Of a DNA stretch of 64,000 nucleotides, positions 45,773 to 55,008 are shown one piece after another. The translations under genes were made by a program, and so were the position numbers. The stretch covers positions 62,001 to 126,000 of the forward strand of contig NZ_JAUTXR010000189.1 in NCBI RefSeq assembly GCF_030658505.1. The letters are read 5' to 3'. The first letter of the stretch is position 1. The number at the start of each line of letters is the position of its first letter. Source of the DNA: Stenotrophomonas raiganjensis (SeqCode). GTDB lineage: Bacteria; Pseudomonadota; Gammaproteobacteria; Xanthomonadales; Xanthomonadaceae. The notes beneath the pieces are model-generated. The model worked only from the letters and a program-made list of their open reading frames with translations, ran no database searches and was not told the origin of the DNA.

Positions 45773-45898
45773 TTAGCGCTGACGCGCCTTGAAACGCGGG
45801 TTCGACTTGCAGATGACGAAGATCTTGCCGCGACGACGGACGACCTTGCAGTCGCGGTGACGGGCCTTCGCCGACTTCAGGGAGGACAGGACTTTCAT
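45773..45898 (-). CDS. rpmJ: Ribosomal protein bL36, zinc-independent (YkgO-type) paralogue
   Basis: A 41-aa bL36: [20 protein letters not shown], then [20 protein letters not shown]. Only two Cys remain (17 and 30), and the C-terminal CNPRHKQRQG-type zinc ligands are missing, so this is the C-minus form. Such paralogues can replace the zinc form under zinc shortage. The start at 45898 is the family start. It is monocistronic with its own terminator. Confidence 0.93.
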   Translation of the reverse strand: MKVLSSLKSAKARHRDCKVVRRRGKIFVICKSNPRFKARQR

Positions 45899-46062
45899 GG
45901 CATACCTCGGCGTAAACAGTAGTTGTTCGGGTGGAGCGTGGCCGCGATATGCGAAAGACAATCGGCAGTTGACGCTCGTTCAAGCCCGCCATTCTACCGG
46001 GCTTTTCCTCGTGGTTTCAAGTGGTTGCACAAAAGATCCCGCTGGGGGCGTCTGGCAGGGGC

Positions 46063-46068
46063 TAGAAT
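46063..46068 (+). promoter_or_regulatory. Putative -10 element for cmk-rpsA
   Basis: TAGAAT predicts a start near 46075, a leader of about 21 nt before the cmk ATG. No convincing -35. Confidence 0.45.
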
Positions 46069-46095
46069 GACCCCTTCACACGCTCTGGGACCCCC

Positions 46096-46773
46096 ATGAA
46101 TCCACTCGCTCCCGTCCTGACCATCGACGGCCCATCCGGGGCCGGCAAGGGTACCATCAGCCGCATCATCGCGCGCCGCATGGGCTGGCACTACCTGGAT
46201 TCGGGGGCGCTGTACCGGGCGGTGGGCGTGGCCGCGAGCTGGGCCGACATCGACACCTCCGATGCCTCGGCGCTGGTGCGCTGCACCTTCGACACCCATG
46301 TTCAGTTTGTTGAACAGGGTGAATCGATGCGGGTCATGGTCAATGGCACCGATGCCACCGACGAGCTGCGCCTGGAGACTACCGGTGCGCTGGCCTCGGC
46401 CATTGCTGCCATTCCCGAGGTCCGTGCCGCACTGAAGGAGCGCCAGCGCGCATTCAGGGAGTTGCCCGGCCTGGTCGCCGACGGCCGTGACATGGGGACG
46501 GTGATCTTCAAGGACGCCCCCTACAAGGTCTTCCTGACCGCCAGTGCCGAGGAGCGCGCCGAGCGCCGGCATAAGCAGTTGAAAGACAAGGGGGTTTCTG
46601 TTAACTTTGATGACCTCCTGCGCGAGATCATGGCCCGCGACGCCCGTGATGCTCAGCGTACCGTGGCGCCCCTGAAGCCGGCAGACGATGCTGTCCTCAT
46701 CGACACCACAGGCATCGGCATCGATGATGTCGTTGCCCGAGTGATGGATCTGCTTCCGGTTCCGGCTGCCTGA
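46096..46773 (+). CDS. cmk: Cytidylate kinase
   Basis: Cmk phosphorylates CMP and dCMP. The 225-aa protein has the P-loop GPSGAGKGT (12-20), [40 protein letters not shown], and the LID-region [20 protein letters not shown]. The start at 46096 fits the family. rpsA follows after 198 bp on the same strand; cmk-rpsA-ihfB is a widely kept order in gamma-proteobacteria. Confidence 0.97.
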   Translation: MNPLAPVLTIDGPSGAGKGTISRIIARRMGWHYLDSGALYRAVGVAASWADIDTSDASALVRCTFDTHVQFVEQGESMRVMVNGTDATDELRLETTGALASAIAAIPEVRAALKERQRAFRELPGLVADGRDMGTVIFKDAPYKVFLTASAEERAERRHKQLKDKGVSVNFDDLLREIMARDARDAQRTVAPLKPADDAVLIDTTGIGIDDVVARVMDLLPVPAA

Positions 46774-46971
46774 TCCGTTCGCGCGGGAGTACTGCCAGCT
46801 GCATCGGCGGTGGTCGCGCAAAGCAGTGCTGTACCAGCTCCGTCGCGCAATGATGCGTGGCGGTTTTCCTACTACACACGACCTGCGTTTCCGGGGTCGA
46901 CCAACAGGCGGGCGGTCGCCATTCCCCTGAAGGGGACGCCACCGACCCATGTGTCCAACAGAGTAAATCTA
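46774..46971 (+). promoter_or_regulatory. rpsA leader without a Shine-Dalgarno sequence
   Basis: A 198-nt gap before rpsA. The start region AACAGAGTAAATCTA before ATG has no purine-rich ribosome site, as known for rpsA leaders that are translated through folding and S1 autogenous control. CCCCT-GA-AGGGG (46925-46936) is a small hairpin in it. A dedicated promoter is likely but not identified. Confidence 0.5.
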
Positions 46972-48651
46972 ATGACCGAATCATTTGCCGAACTGTTTGA
47001 AGCCAGCCAGGCCAACCTGGCCAAGCTGAAGCCGGGCGCCATCGTCAGCGGTACCGTTGTTGAAGTCCGCGGCGACGTTGTGGTGATCAACGCTGGCCTG
47101 AAGTCCGAAGGCATCGTGCCGATCGAACAGTTCCGTAACGACGCTGGCGAAATCGACGTCGCCGAAGGCGACATCGTCAAGGTCGCCCTCGACTCGATCG
47201 AGAACGGCTTCGGCGAAACCGTCCTGTCGCGCGAGAAGGCCAAGCGCGCGATGGTGTGGGACGAGCTGGAAGAAGCGTTGGAAAAGAACGAAACCATCAC
47301 CGGCCGCATCAGCGGCAAGGTCAAGGGTGGTTTCACCGTGGACATCAAGGATGTCCGCGCCTTCCTGCCGGGTTCCCTGGTCGATGTGCGCCCGGTGCGC
47401 GATCCGGCCTACCTGGAAGGCAAGGAACTCGAGTTCAAGCTCATCAAGCTGGACCGCAAGCGTAACAACGTCGTGGTCTCGCGCCGCGCTGTCGTCGAAA
47501 GCGAGCACTCGGAAGAGCGCGAGCAGCTGATGGACAAGCTGCAGGAAGGCGCGATCCTGAAGGGTGTCGTCAAGAACCTGACCGACTACGGCGCGTTCGT
47601 GGACCTGGGCGGTATCGACGGCCTGCTGCACATCACCGACATGGCGTGGAAGCGCGTGCGTCACCCGTCGGAAGTCGTGAACGTCGGCGACGAGCTGGAC
47701 GTCCGCGTGCTGAAGTTCGACCGCGAGCGCAACCGCGTTTCGCTGGGCCTGAAGCAGCTGGGCGAGGATCCGTGGGACAACATCGGCCGTCGTTACCCGG
47801 CCAACAGCCGCGTCTTCGGCAAGGTCTCCAACGTCACCGATTACGGTGCGTTCGTTGAGATCGAGCCGGGCGTCGAAGGCCTGGTGCACGTCTCCGAGAT
47901 GGATTGGACCAACAAGAACGTCAACCCGTCCAAGGTTGTCCAGGTTGGTGATGAAGTCGAAGTGATGGTGCTGGACGTCGATGAAGAGCGTCGCCGCATC
48001 TCGCTGGGCATGAAGCAGGTTGCCGCCAATCCGTGGGAAACCTTCGCTGCTACCCACAAGAAGGGTGACAAGGTGTCGGGCCAGATCAAGTCGATCACCG
48101 ACTTCGGCATCTTCATCGGCCTGGACGGCGGCATCGACGGCCTGGTCCACCTGTCCGACATCAGCTGGGCCACCACCGGCGAAGACGTCGTTCGCAACTT
48201 CAAGAAGGGCGATACCCTGGACGCCGTCGTCCTGGCCGTCGACCCGGAGCGCGAGCGCATCTCCCTGGGCGTGAAGCAGCTGGAGCAGGATCCGTTCGGC
48301 CAGTACATGGCTGCCAATCCGAAGGGTTCCAAGGTCGAAGGCGTGGTGAAGGAAGTCGACGCCAAGGGCGCCGTGATCGAACTGGCCGACGGCATCGAAG
48401 GCTACGTTTCGGCTCGCGACATCGCCAACGAGCGCGTTGACGACGCCACCCAGCACCTGAAGGTCGGCGACAAGGTCGAAGCCAAGTTCGTGGGCATGGA
48501 CCGCAAGGGCCGCACCCTGCAGCTGTCGATCAAGGCCAAGGACGACGCGGAAATGCGCGAAGTGCTGGAGGAATACCAGTCTGCTTCGGGCGGCACCACC
48601 CAGCTGGGCGCACTGCTGCGTGCACAGCTGAACGGTGGCAAGTCCGAGTAA
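46972..48651 (+). CDS. rpsA: Ribosomal protein bS1
   Basis: A 559-aa bS1 with six S1 (OB-fold) domains at about residues 21-87, 105-172, 193-261, 278-348, 365-435 and 452-521. The first two bind the ribosome and the rest bind mRNA. Repeated signatures include [40 protein letters not shown] and [20 protein letters not shown]. The start at 46972 ([16 protein letters not shown]) is the family start despite the lack of a ribosome site. Codon use is strongly biased, as expected for a highly expressed gene. Confidence 0.98.
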   Translation: MTESFAELFEASQANLAKLKPGAIVSGTVVEVRGDVVVINAGLKSEGIVPIEQFRNDAGEIDVAEGDIVKVALDSIENGFGETVLSREKAKRAMVWDELEEALEKNETITGRISGKVKGGFTVDIKDVRAFLPGSLVDVRPVRDPAYLEGKELEFKLIKLDRKRNNVVVSRRAVVESEHSEEREQLMDKLQEGAILKGVVKNLTDYGAFVDLGGIDGLLHITDMAWKRVRHPSEVVNVGDELDVRVLKFDRERNRVSLGLKQLGEDPWDNIGRRYPANSRVFGKVSNVTDYGAFVEIEPGVEGLVHVSEMDWTNKNVNPSKVVQVGDEVEVMVLDVDEERRRISLGMKQVAANPWETFAATHKKGDKVSGQIKSITDFGIFIGLDGGIDGLVHLSDISWATTGEDVVRNFKKGDTLDAVVLAVDPERERISLGVKQLEQDPFGQYMAANPKGSKVEGVVKEVDAKGAVIELADGIEGYVSARDIANERVDDATQHLKVGDKVEAKFVGMDRKGRTLQLSIKAKDDAEMREVLEEYQSASGGTTQLGALLRAQLNGGKSE

Positions 48652-48678
48652 TCGGGCCCGTTGTTTGTTGTTTCCTGG

Positions 48679-48705
48679 ACGGCCCGGGCTCTGCCCGGGC
48701 CGTTT
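48679..48705 (+). terminator. GC-rich hairpin after rpsA (terminator-like)
   Basis: ACGGCCCGGGC-TCT-GCCCGGGCCGT, 11-bp stem, but only three T follow. It may be partial, allowing expression of ihfB 32 bp on. Confidence 0.65.
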
Positions 48706-48736
48706 CAGGCTGAGATGTCCCTGATGTGAGCCGGTG

Positions 48737-49042
48737 ATGACCAAATCCGAACTGATCGAAATCCTCGCGCGCCGCCAGGCGCACCTGAAGGCCGATGATG
48801 TCGATCTGGCGGTGAAGTCATTGCTGGAAATGATGGGCGGATCGCTGTCCGCCGGGGATCGCATCGAGATCCGTGGTTTCGGCAGCTTCTCGCTGCACTA
48901 TCGTCCGCCGCGCCTGGGTCGCAACCCGAAGACCGGCGAATCGGTTGCCCTGCCGGGCAAGCATGTTCCCCATTTCAAGCCGGGCAAGGAACTGCGCGAG
49001 CGGGTCAGCAGCGTGCTGCCGCTGGACGCCGATCCGGCCTGA
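48737..49042 (+). CDS. ihfB: Integration host factor subunit beta
   Basis: A 101-aa HU/IHF-family DNA-bending protein. It begins [20 protein letters not shown] and has the beta-arm segment [27 protein letters not shown] and [17 protein letters not shown], diagnostic for IHF beta. The start is ATG 48737; the codon just before, GTG 48734, is less likely. It follows rpsA, as in E. coli. Confidence 0.96.
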
Positions 49043-49119
49043 GCTTCCCGTCGCGCCACCGCGTGCGAATCCAGCCGCGAGTCGGATAAGCTACGGACTC
49101 CTGCCACTGGAGCTGTCGC

Positions 49120-49401
49120 ATGAAGGTTTTTCGTCTGCTGGTCCTGCTGGCGGTGCTGATCCTTGGGCTGATCATTGGTGCGGTCAACATGACCGCGATG
49201 TCGATCAACCTGCTTTTCACTCAATTGCACACCTCGGTGGGCGTGGCGCTGATTGCCGCGCTGCTGCTGGGTGTCGTGGTCGGTGCCGGCCTGGTGCTGG
49301 TGAGCGTGGTCATTCCGCTCTACGGCCAGCTGCGCCGCGCCAACAAGTCCGCTGCCACCCCGGCACCGGTTGCTTCCCCCCAATCTTTTGATGGACGCTG
49401 A
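49120..49401 (+). CDS. lapA: LapA family protein (DUF1049)
   Basis: A 93-aa inner-membrane protein with two membrane helices (about 5-25 and 40-64) and a short basic cytoplasmic tail (YGQLRRANKSAATPA). Family members work with LapB in regulating LpxC and LPS levels. lapB begins 6 bp after the stop, so the two are co-translated. It follows ihfB by 77 bp. Confidence 0.92.
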   Translation: MKVFRLLVLLAVLILGLIIGAVNMTAMSINLLFTQLHTSVGVALIAALLLGVVVGAGLVLVSVVIPLYGQLRRANKSAATPAPVASPQSFDGR

Positions 49402-49407
49402 TCGAAG

Positions 49408-50586
49408 ATGGATTTCGTCACCGAGTGGTTCTGGTTTTTCCTGTTCGTTCCGCTGGCCGCGCTGGCCGGATGGGTGATCGGACGGCGTGGCGGCCAACGT
49501 CATGGCGACAACCAGGTCAGCCGCCTGTCCAGCACCTACTTCCGTGGCCTGAACTACCTGCTCAACGAGCAGCCGGACAAGGCCATCGAGCTGTTCCTGC
49601 ACATCGCCGAGCTGGACAAGGAAACCTTCGAGACCCAGGTCGCGCTGGGCCACCTGTTCCGCCGTCGCGGTGAAGTGGACCGCGCGATCCGCCTGCACCA
49701 GGGCCTGGTCAACCGCCATGACCTGAGTGATGCGCAGCGCGTGCAGGCCCTGCTGGCGCTGGGCGAGGACTACATGAAGTCCGGCCTGCTGGATCGCGCC
49801 GAGACCGTGTTCACCGAGCTGGCGCAGCTGGACCAGCGTGCGCCGCAGGCGCTGAAGCATCTGATCGGCATCTACCAGGCCGAGCGCGACTGGGAAAAGG
49901 CGATCGACAACGCCACCCGTTTCGAAGACGTGACCGGCGAGCCGATGGGCAAGCTGATCGGGCAGTTCGAATGCGAGCTGGCCGAGCGCTTCCGCGGCGC
50001 CGGCAAGCTGGAAGAGGCGAGGGCGGCCATCGCGCGCGCCTACCAGGCCGATGCCATGTCGGTACGTGCCGGCATCATCGAAGGACGCCTGGAGACCGAC
50101 GCGGGCAATGCCGAGGCTGCCGTGCGCGCGTTCGAGCGCGCTGCCCGCAACGATCCGGAATACCTGCCGGAGCTGCTGCCGGCGCTGATGCAGAATTACC
50201 GCAAGGTTGGCGATCTGGCCGGGGCGCGTGCTTTCCTGTCGGAAATGACCGAGCACTACCGAGGCATCGCGCCGGTGCTGGCCCTGACCCGCCTGATGGA
50301 AGAGCAGGAGGGCGTGGCCCCGGCCCGTGCCTACCTGGGGCGCCAGCTGAAGGATCGTCCATCGGTGCGCGGCGAGTCTGCGCTGATCGACCTGACCCTG
50401 GCCGAAGGGGCCGATTCCACCGCGACCCTGCACGACCTCAAGCACATCACCGATCAGCTGCTGGTACGCAACCCGGCCTACCGCTGCACCCGCTGTGGTT
50501 TCGGTGCGCGCACCCACCACTGGCAGTGCCCAAGCTGCAAGGAGTGGGGCACGGTCAAGCCGCTGCTGAACTACGCGGTGCTCTGA
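49408..50586 (+). CDS. lapB: LPS assembly regulator LapB (YciM)
   Basis: A 392-aa protein anchored by one N-terminal helix (FWFFLFVPLAALAGWVIG). TPR repeats fill about residues 35-345 (YFRGLNYLLNEQPDKAIELF, FRRRGEVDRAIRLHQGLV and others). A C-terminal rubredoxin-like zinc knuckle uses Cys360, Cys363, Cys374 and Cys377. In E. coli LapB recruits FtsH to degrade LpxC and coordinates LPS assembly. It is followed after 3 bp by the first of three envelope-polysaccharide genes, so the operon likely runs on. Confidence 0.95.
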   Translation: MDFVTEWFWFFLFVPLAALAGWVIGRRGGQRHGDNQVSRLSSTYFRGLNYLLNEQPDKAIELFLHIAELDKETFETQVALGHLFRRRGEVDRAIRLHQGLVNRHDLSDAQRVQALLALGEDYMKSGLLDRAETVFTELAQLDQRAPQALKHLIGIYQAERDWEKAIDNATRFEDVTGEPMGKLIGQFECELAERFRGAGKLEEARAAIARAYQADAMSVRAGIIEGRLETDAGNAEAAVRAFERAARNDPEYLPELLPALMQNYRKVGDLAGARAFLSEMTEHYRGIAPVLALTRLMEEQEGVAPARAYLGRQLKDRPSVRGESALIDLTLAEGADSTATLHDLKHITDQLLVRNPAYRCTRCGFGARTHHWQCPSCKEWGTVKPLLNYAVL

Positions 50587-50589
50587 TCC

Positions 50590-51579
50590 ATGCCGTGGTT
50601 CGTGATGGGCGCGCTGCTGGGGCTGGCCCTGCTGAGTGCGGCGCTGACGTGGGCGGCGCGGGGCTATGCGCTGCGCCGCCAGTTGATGGACCAGCCGGGC
50701 GAGCGTCGCAGCCATAGCGTGGCCACTCCGCGAGGGGGGGGCATCGCCATCGTCCTCAGCCTGCTGGTGGCGGCCGGCGCAGCGATGTGGGCCTGGCCCG
50801 AAGCGACGCCAAGCCTGCTGGTTGCCAGTCTGGGCCTGGTGCTGGTGGCTGGTATCGGTTGGTGGGATGACCATCGGCCATTGCCGGCCCTGCGCCGGTT
50901 GCTGGTGCATTTCATCGCCGCCGCACTGCTGGCCGGGCTGGTCAAGGTGCACGGTGGCAGCTTGCTGCTGGCCGCGCTGGTGCTGCTGTTCACCGCCTCG
51001 TTGATCAACATCTGGAACTTCATGGATGGCATCAACGGCATTGCCGCCAGCCAGGCCATCGTGGTTGCGCTGGGCCTGGCGCCGGTGCTGCCCTGGCCGT
51101 ATTCGCTCGCGGCCGTGGCCCTGGGCCTGGCCTGCCTGGGTTTCCTGCCGTTCAACTTTCCGCAGGCACGCATCTTCATGGGCGATGTCGGAAGTGGCGC
51201 GCTGGGCTATGCGGTCGCCGCCGTTCTGGCCATCGCGAGCCTGAAGACCGACATCCACTGGATCCTGCTGCTGGTGCCGGCCTCGGCGTTCCTCGTGGAC
51301 GCAGGCTTCACGCTGCTGGCGCGCATCATTTCAGGGCAGCGCTGGATGGAACCCCACACCCAGCATGTCTACCAACGGGCTGTACAGGCAGGAGCCAGTC
51401 ATGCCCAGGTGACAGGGATGTACTTTGCTTTGGGCCTGTTCAGCATTACAGTGCTTAATGTCTGCACCAATTTGCAGCCGAGGTGGGAGGCTGTCGTGGC
51501 GATCGCGTGGTTCATCGCGCTGAGCGCCCTTTGGCTCTTCCTGCGCAATGGATTGCGTCACCGACAAGGAACTACCTGA
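50590..51579 (+). CDS. WecA/WbpL-like undecaprenyl-phosphate sugar-1-phosphate transferase
   Basis: A 329-aa polytopic membrane enzyme (about 10-11 helices) of the glycosyltransferase-4 / MraY-WecA family. It moves a UDP-HexNAc-derived sugar phosphate onto undecaprenyl phosphate to start O-antigen. Key elements are RRSHSVATPRGGGIAIVLSL, the Asp pair GIGWWDDHRPLPALRRL, NIWNFMDGINGIAASQAIVV and FPQARIFMGDVGSGALGYAV. The short length and HSVATPRGGG motif are closer to WbpL than to WecA. It is 3 bp after lapB and 3 bp before the WbpM-like gene. Confidence 0.9.
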   Translation: MPWFVMGALLGLALLSAALTWAARGYALRRQLMDQPGERRSHSVATPRGGGIAIVLSLLVAAGAAMWAWPEATPSLLVASLGLVLVAGIGWWDDHRPLPALRRLLVHFIAAALLAGLVKVHGGSLLLAALVLLFTASLINIWNFMDGINGIAASQAIVVALGLAPVLPWPYSLAAVALGLACLGFLPFNFPQARIFMGDVGSGALGYAVAAVLAIASLKTDIHWILLLVPASAFLVDAGFTLLARIISGQRWMEPHTQHVYQRAVQAGASHAQVTGMYFALGLFSITVLNVCTNLQPRWEAVVAIAWFIALSALWLFLRNGLRHRQGTT

Positions 51580-51582
51580 CTT

Positions 51583-53496
51583 ATGGCTTCACCCTGGCGG
51601 GACAGAATTCTCGGCCTGATGCCGCGTTCGGCCATCGTCTGCCACGACCTGTTCATGGTCTGGGCATGCTGGCAGCTGCTCCACGCGGGGCGCTACTCGA
51701 TCCTCCCCAACGCGCCCGCGCTCCCCCTCTGGAATGTCGATACCACGCTGGTGCTGCTGCTGCAGGGCCTGGTGTTCTGGCGCGTGGGCCTGTATCGCGG
51801 ACTGTGGCGTTTCGCCAGCGTCAGCGACCTGCTGAACATCTTCAAGGCCAGCTTCATCGGCATGGTCGCCATCGTGCTGGTGCTGATGTGGAAGCGCTTC
51901 GATGGCGTGCCGATGTCGGTGCTGGTGATCTATCCGTTCGCGCTGTCGGCACTGCTGGGTGCGCCGCGCCTGCTGTACCGGGCCTGGAAGGATTACCAGG
52001 CGCTGCAGTCGGATTCGAGTGCTCGGCGCGTGCTGATCCTCGGCGCCGGGCAGGCGGCCGAGACGCTGGTCCGCGACCTGCGGCGGTCGGGCAACTTCGA
52101 GCCGGTGGGCCTGCTGGACGATGCGCCGCACCTGCGCGGCGCCAAGCTGCAGGGCCTGCCGATCCTTGGCAGCCTGGATGATGCGCCCACCGTAGTGCGC
52201 GAGACCGCAGCCAAGCTGCTGGTCATCGCCATTCCCTCGCTGGATGCCGCCGGCATGCAGCGGATCGTAGCCATCTGCGAAAGCACCGGGGTGCCGTTCC
52301 GTACCGTGCCCAAGCTCAGCGACATCCTGCAGGGCCAGTCGCTGCCCGGGCAGCTGAAGGAAGTGGCGATCGAGGACCTGCTCGGCCGCAAGCCGATCAT
52401 GCCGGACTGGAACCTGATCCGCGGTTGGCTGGGCGGACGTACCGTGATGGTCACCGGTGCCGGTGGTTCGATCGGTTCCGAGCTGTGCCGGCAGTGCGCG
52501 CGGCATGGCGCCGGCCGCATCATCCTGCTGGAGATCAGCGAACTGCTGCTGCTGACCATTGAAGGCGAGCTGCGGCGCAGCTTCCCGGATGTCGAGATCG
52601 AAGCGGTGCTGGGCGACTGCGGCGATCCCGCGGTGATCCGCCACGCGCTGTCGCTGCATCCGGTCGACACGGCCTTCCACGCCGCCGCCTACAAGCACGT
52701 ACCGGTGCTGGAGCGCCAGCTGCGCGAGGCCGTGCGCAACAACATCCTGGCCACCGAGAACGTGGCCCGCGCCTGCCTCGAGGCGCGCGTCGAGCACTTC
52801 GTGTTCATCTCCACCGACAAGGCGGTCGATCCGGTCAATGCGCTGGGTGCCAGCAAGCGCTACGCCGAGATGATCTGCCAGAGCCTGGACCAGAAGTCCA
52901 CGCACACCCGTTTCGTCACGGTGCGCTTCGGCAATGTGCTGGCGTCGGCCGGCAGCGTGGTGCCGCTGTTCCGCGAGCAGATCCTGCGCGGTGGCCCGGT
53001 GACGGTGACCGACCCGGAAGTCAGCCGCTACTTCATGACCATTCCGGAGGCCTGCCAGCTGATCCTGCAGGCCGCCGCATCGGCGTCGCACGGTGCGATC
53101 TACACGCTCGACATGGGTGAGCCGGTGCCGATCCGCGTGCTGGCCGAGCAGATGATCCGCCTGGCCGGCAAGCAGCCGTACAAGGACATTCCGATCATCT
53201 ACACCGGATTGCGTCCGGGCGAGAAGCTGCACGAGACGCTGTTCTATTCGGACGAGGACTATCGTTCGACGGCCCACCCGAAGATTCTCGAGGCCGGCGT
53301 GCGTACTTTCGCGCGCGATCTGGTACTGGGCAATGTCCCGCGCCTGCGCGACGCCGTTGCCGGATACGACACCACCACCATCCAGGAGATCCTGTTTGCG
53401 ACGATGCCGGAGTTCTCTCCCATCGAACAGGATGCTTACATTTCATCCGCTAAAGTCGTGCCTTTTCCGGCACGTGAGGCCAACAGGCACCAATGA
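51583..53496 (+). CDS. WbpM/CapD-like membrane NDP-sugar dehydratase
   Basis: A 637-aa protein. Four N-terminal membrane helices (about 15-125) precede a CoA-binding-like Rossmann domain (RRVLILGAGQAAETLVRDLR) and a C-terminal extended SDR domain with the NAD motif TVMVTGAGGSIGSEL (from 287). WbpM-type enzymes are UDP-GlcNAc 4,6-dehydratases that make precursors for O-antigen amino sugars. The catalytic Ser410 and Lys425 are present (STDKAVDPVNALGASKRYAE). The usual Tyr or Met four residues before Lys is Leu421. It overlaps galU by 4 bases. Coupling to the WbpL-like gene supports an O-antigen role. Confidence 0.9.
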   Translation: MASPWRDRILGLMPRSAIVCHDLFMVWACWQLLHAGRYSILPNAPALPLWNVDTTLVLLLQGLVFWRVGLYRGLWRFASVSDLLNIFKASFIGMVAIVLVLMWKRFDGVPMSVLVIYPFALSALLGAPRLLYRAWKDYQALQSDSSARRVLILGAGQAAETLVRDLRRSGNFEPVGLLDDAPHLRGAKLQGLPILGSLDDAPTVVRETAAKLLVIAIPSLDAAGMQRIVAICESTGVPFRTVPKLSDILQGQSLPGQLKEVAIEDLLGRKPIMPDWNLIRGWLGGRTVMVTGAGGSIGSELCRQCARHGAGRIILLEISELLLLTIEGELRRSFPDVEIEAVLGDCGDPAVIRHALSLHPVDTAFHAAAYKHVPVLERQLREAVRNNILATENVARACLEARVEHFVFISTDKAVDPVNALGASKRYAEMICQSLDQKSTHTRFVTVRFGNVLASAGSVVPLFREQILRGGPVTVTDPEVSRYFMTIPEACQLILQAAASASHGAIYTLDMGEPVPIRVLAEQMIRLAGKQPYKDIPIIYTGLRPGEKLHETLFYSDEDYRSTAHPKILEAGVRTFARDLVLGNVPRLRDAVAGYDTTTIQEILFATMPEFSPIEQDAYISSAKVVPFPAREANRHQ

Positions 53497-54371
53497 GCAA
53501 GCGAATTCGCAAGGCAGTTTTTCCAGTGGCAGGGCTCGGGACGCGCTTCCTGCCGGCAACCAAGACAGTGCCGAAGGAAATGCTGCCGATCATTGATCGT
53601 CCGCTGATCCAGTACGCCGTGGACGAAGCGATCGAAGCGGGCTGCGACACCTTGGTGTTCATCACCAACCGCTACAAGCATGCGGTGGCTGACTACTTCG
53701 ACAAGGCCTACGAACTGGAGCAGAAGCTCGAGCGTGCCGGCAAGCAGGAGCAGCTGGAGATGATCCGCCATGTGCTGCCCAACGGCGTGCGCGCGATCTT
53801 CGTGACCCAGGCCGAGGCGCTGGGCCTGGGCCATGCGGTGCTGTGTGCCAAGGCCGTGATCGGTGACGAACCGTTCGCGGTGCTGCTGCCCGACGACCTG
53901 ATCTGGAATCGCGGCGACGGCGCGCTGAAGCAGATGGCCGACCTCAACGAGGCCAGTGGTGCCAGCGTGATCGCGGTCGAAGACGTGCCGCATGACAAGA
54001 CCGCCAGCTACGGCATCGTCGCCACCGACGCATTCGACGGCCGCAAGGGGCGCATTTCGCAGATCGTCGAGAAGCCGAAGCCGGAAGATGCGCCGAGCGA
54101 CCTGGCCGTGGTCGGCCGCTATGTGCTGAGCCCGAAGATCTTCGAGCTGCTGGAGCAGACCGGCAGCGGTGCCGGCGGCGAGATCCAGCTGACCGATGCG
54201 ATCGCGCAGCTGCTGAAGACCGAAGAGGTGGATGCCTACCGTTTCGAGGGCACCCGCTTCGACTGCGGCACCCACCTGGGGCTGGTGGAGGCGACCATCC
54301 GCTTCGCGCTGGACAACCCGAAGCTGGCCGGCCCGGCGCGGGAGAAGCTGGCGGCGATGCTGACGGAATAA
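53493..54371 (+). CDS. galU: UTP-glucose-1-phosphate uridylyltransferase
   Basis: GalU makes UDP-glucose for LPS and exopolysaccharide. The 292-aa enzyme starts MSKRIRKAVFPVAGLGTRFL and includes PATKTVPKEMLPIIDRPLIQ YAVDEA, GLGHAVLCAK, LLPDDLI, SYGIVA and GEIQLTDAIAQL. Its ATG overlaps the stop of the WbpM-like gene (ATGA). It is the last gene of the rpsA-to-galU strand run. Composite repeat unit 4 begins 44 bp after the stop. Confidence 0.97.
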   Translation: MSKRIRKAVFPVAGLGTRFLPATKTVPKEMLPIIDRPLIQYAVDEAIEAGCDTLVFITNRYKHAVADYFDKAYELEQKLERAGKQEQLEMIRHVLPNGVRAIFVTQAEALGLGHAVLCAKAVIGDEPFAVLLPDDLIWNRGDGALKQMADLNEASGASVIAVEDVPHDKTASYGIVATDAFDGRKGRISQIVEKPKPEDAPSDLAVVGRYVLSPKIFELLEQTGSGAGGEIQLTDAIAQLLKTEEVDAYRFEGTRFDCGTHLGLVEATIRFALDNPKLAGPAREKLAAMLTE

Positions 54372-54415
54372 GGTTTATCAAGCGCTCCGTGCTGCGCCTT
54401 GATTGATACGTGGGG

Positions 54416-54519
54416 GAGGGGGCGGATGGCCCTCTCCAAAACACGCCAAAGCCCTTCCATGGTGCTCGATGGCGCCATCCATGGCGCCAACGGTTTTGGA
54501 GAGGGCCATCCGCCCCCTC
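54416..54519 (+). repeat. Three-way-junction repeat, copy F (compact)
   Basis: Perfect 27-bp arms at 54416-54442 and 54493-54519, with a sequence unlike the other copies. The second inner hairpin is GGCGCCAT/ATGGCGCC (54471-54488), identical to copy E. The loop starts ACACGCCAAAGCCCTTCCAT, with CC/GG around a TTCCAT loop as the small first hairpin. Confidence 0.8.
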
Positions 54520-54573
54520 TCGACAGTTTCCGTGCGGCGCGGACGGGAAGGGCGGAATCAAAGGCAAGAGCAA

Positions 54574-54611
54574 CAAGCAAAAAGGCAGCCAATGGCTGCC
54601 TTTTTTGCTTG
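54574..54611. terminator. Bidirectional terminator-like hairpin between galU and fadA
   Basis: AAGGCAGCC-AAT-GGCTGCCTT flanked by A-rich and T-rich arms (CAAGCAAAA ... TTTTTTGCTTG), able to end transcription from either side. A second hairpin, GGGGTCAGA/TCTGACCCC (54614-54652), follows. Confidence 0.85.
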
Positions 54612-54714
54612 TTGGGGTCAGATCCCCTTGCGCAGCAAAGGGCTCTGACCCCGGCCTTTGACCTTGCCTTTGCTCACCCTTCCGCCGCGCGGAATGTTGG
54701 GTGGCGCGGGTGGA

Positions 54715-54957
54715 TGAGGCTGACCGGGACTGTCAGCGGCATGGGCCAGGCGCATGCGCCTGGCGGGTTGGGCAGGACGCCCAACCCCGGCCTTGCTGCG
54801 TGCGCAGGATTGCGCACGCTAGCAAGCCGCTGCCAAGCCCCCAAGGGTGAGGGCGCTTTGCTTGCGAAGCACTGCTTCGCAAGCGCCCGAACGCACAGCC
54901 GCCAGCGGCTGGGCCGGACCGCGGAGCGGGGTTTACGGCGTGTCCCGGGCAGCCTCA
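54715..54957 (-). repeat. Three-way-junction repeat, copy G (expanded, inverted)
   Basis: Outer arms 54715-54730 and 54942-54957 pair at 15 of 16 positions. Inner hairpins are GCCAGGCGC/GCGCCTGGC (54745-54764), GGGTTGGGC/GCCCAACCC (54765-54787), GCGTGCGCA/TGCGCACGC (54798-54819) and GCTTGCGAAGCA/TGCTTCGCAAGC (54860-54884). On the minus strand it opens with ACACGCCGTAAACCCC, as copies D and E do. The 54765-54787 hairpin matches copy C base for base. Confidence 0.75.
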
Positions 54958-55008
54958 CTAACCCGGGCCCCACAGCCAACCAACAATCAGCCGGCAACGC
55001 TTTGAAAC

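Larger units (their letters stand above)
54416..54957. repeat. Composite repeat unit 4 (diverged)
   Basis: It fills the 637-bp gap between the convergent galU and fadA-like genes; no gene is seen. Copy F (54416-54519) and the expanded, inverted copy G (54715-54957) face each other. Between them are a bidirectional terminator-like hairpin and GGGGTCAGA/TCTGACCCC (54614-54652), instead of SMAG hairpins. A motif CGACAGTTTC follows copy F, as GACAGATT does in the other units. Confidence 0.75.

Noticed and set aside
46981..48864. A minus-strand open frame of about 627 codons opposite rpsA and ihfB
   Set aside because: Antisense of a highly codon-biased gene; it spans two real genes and has no domain.
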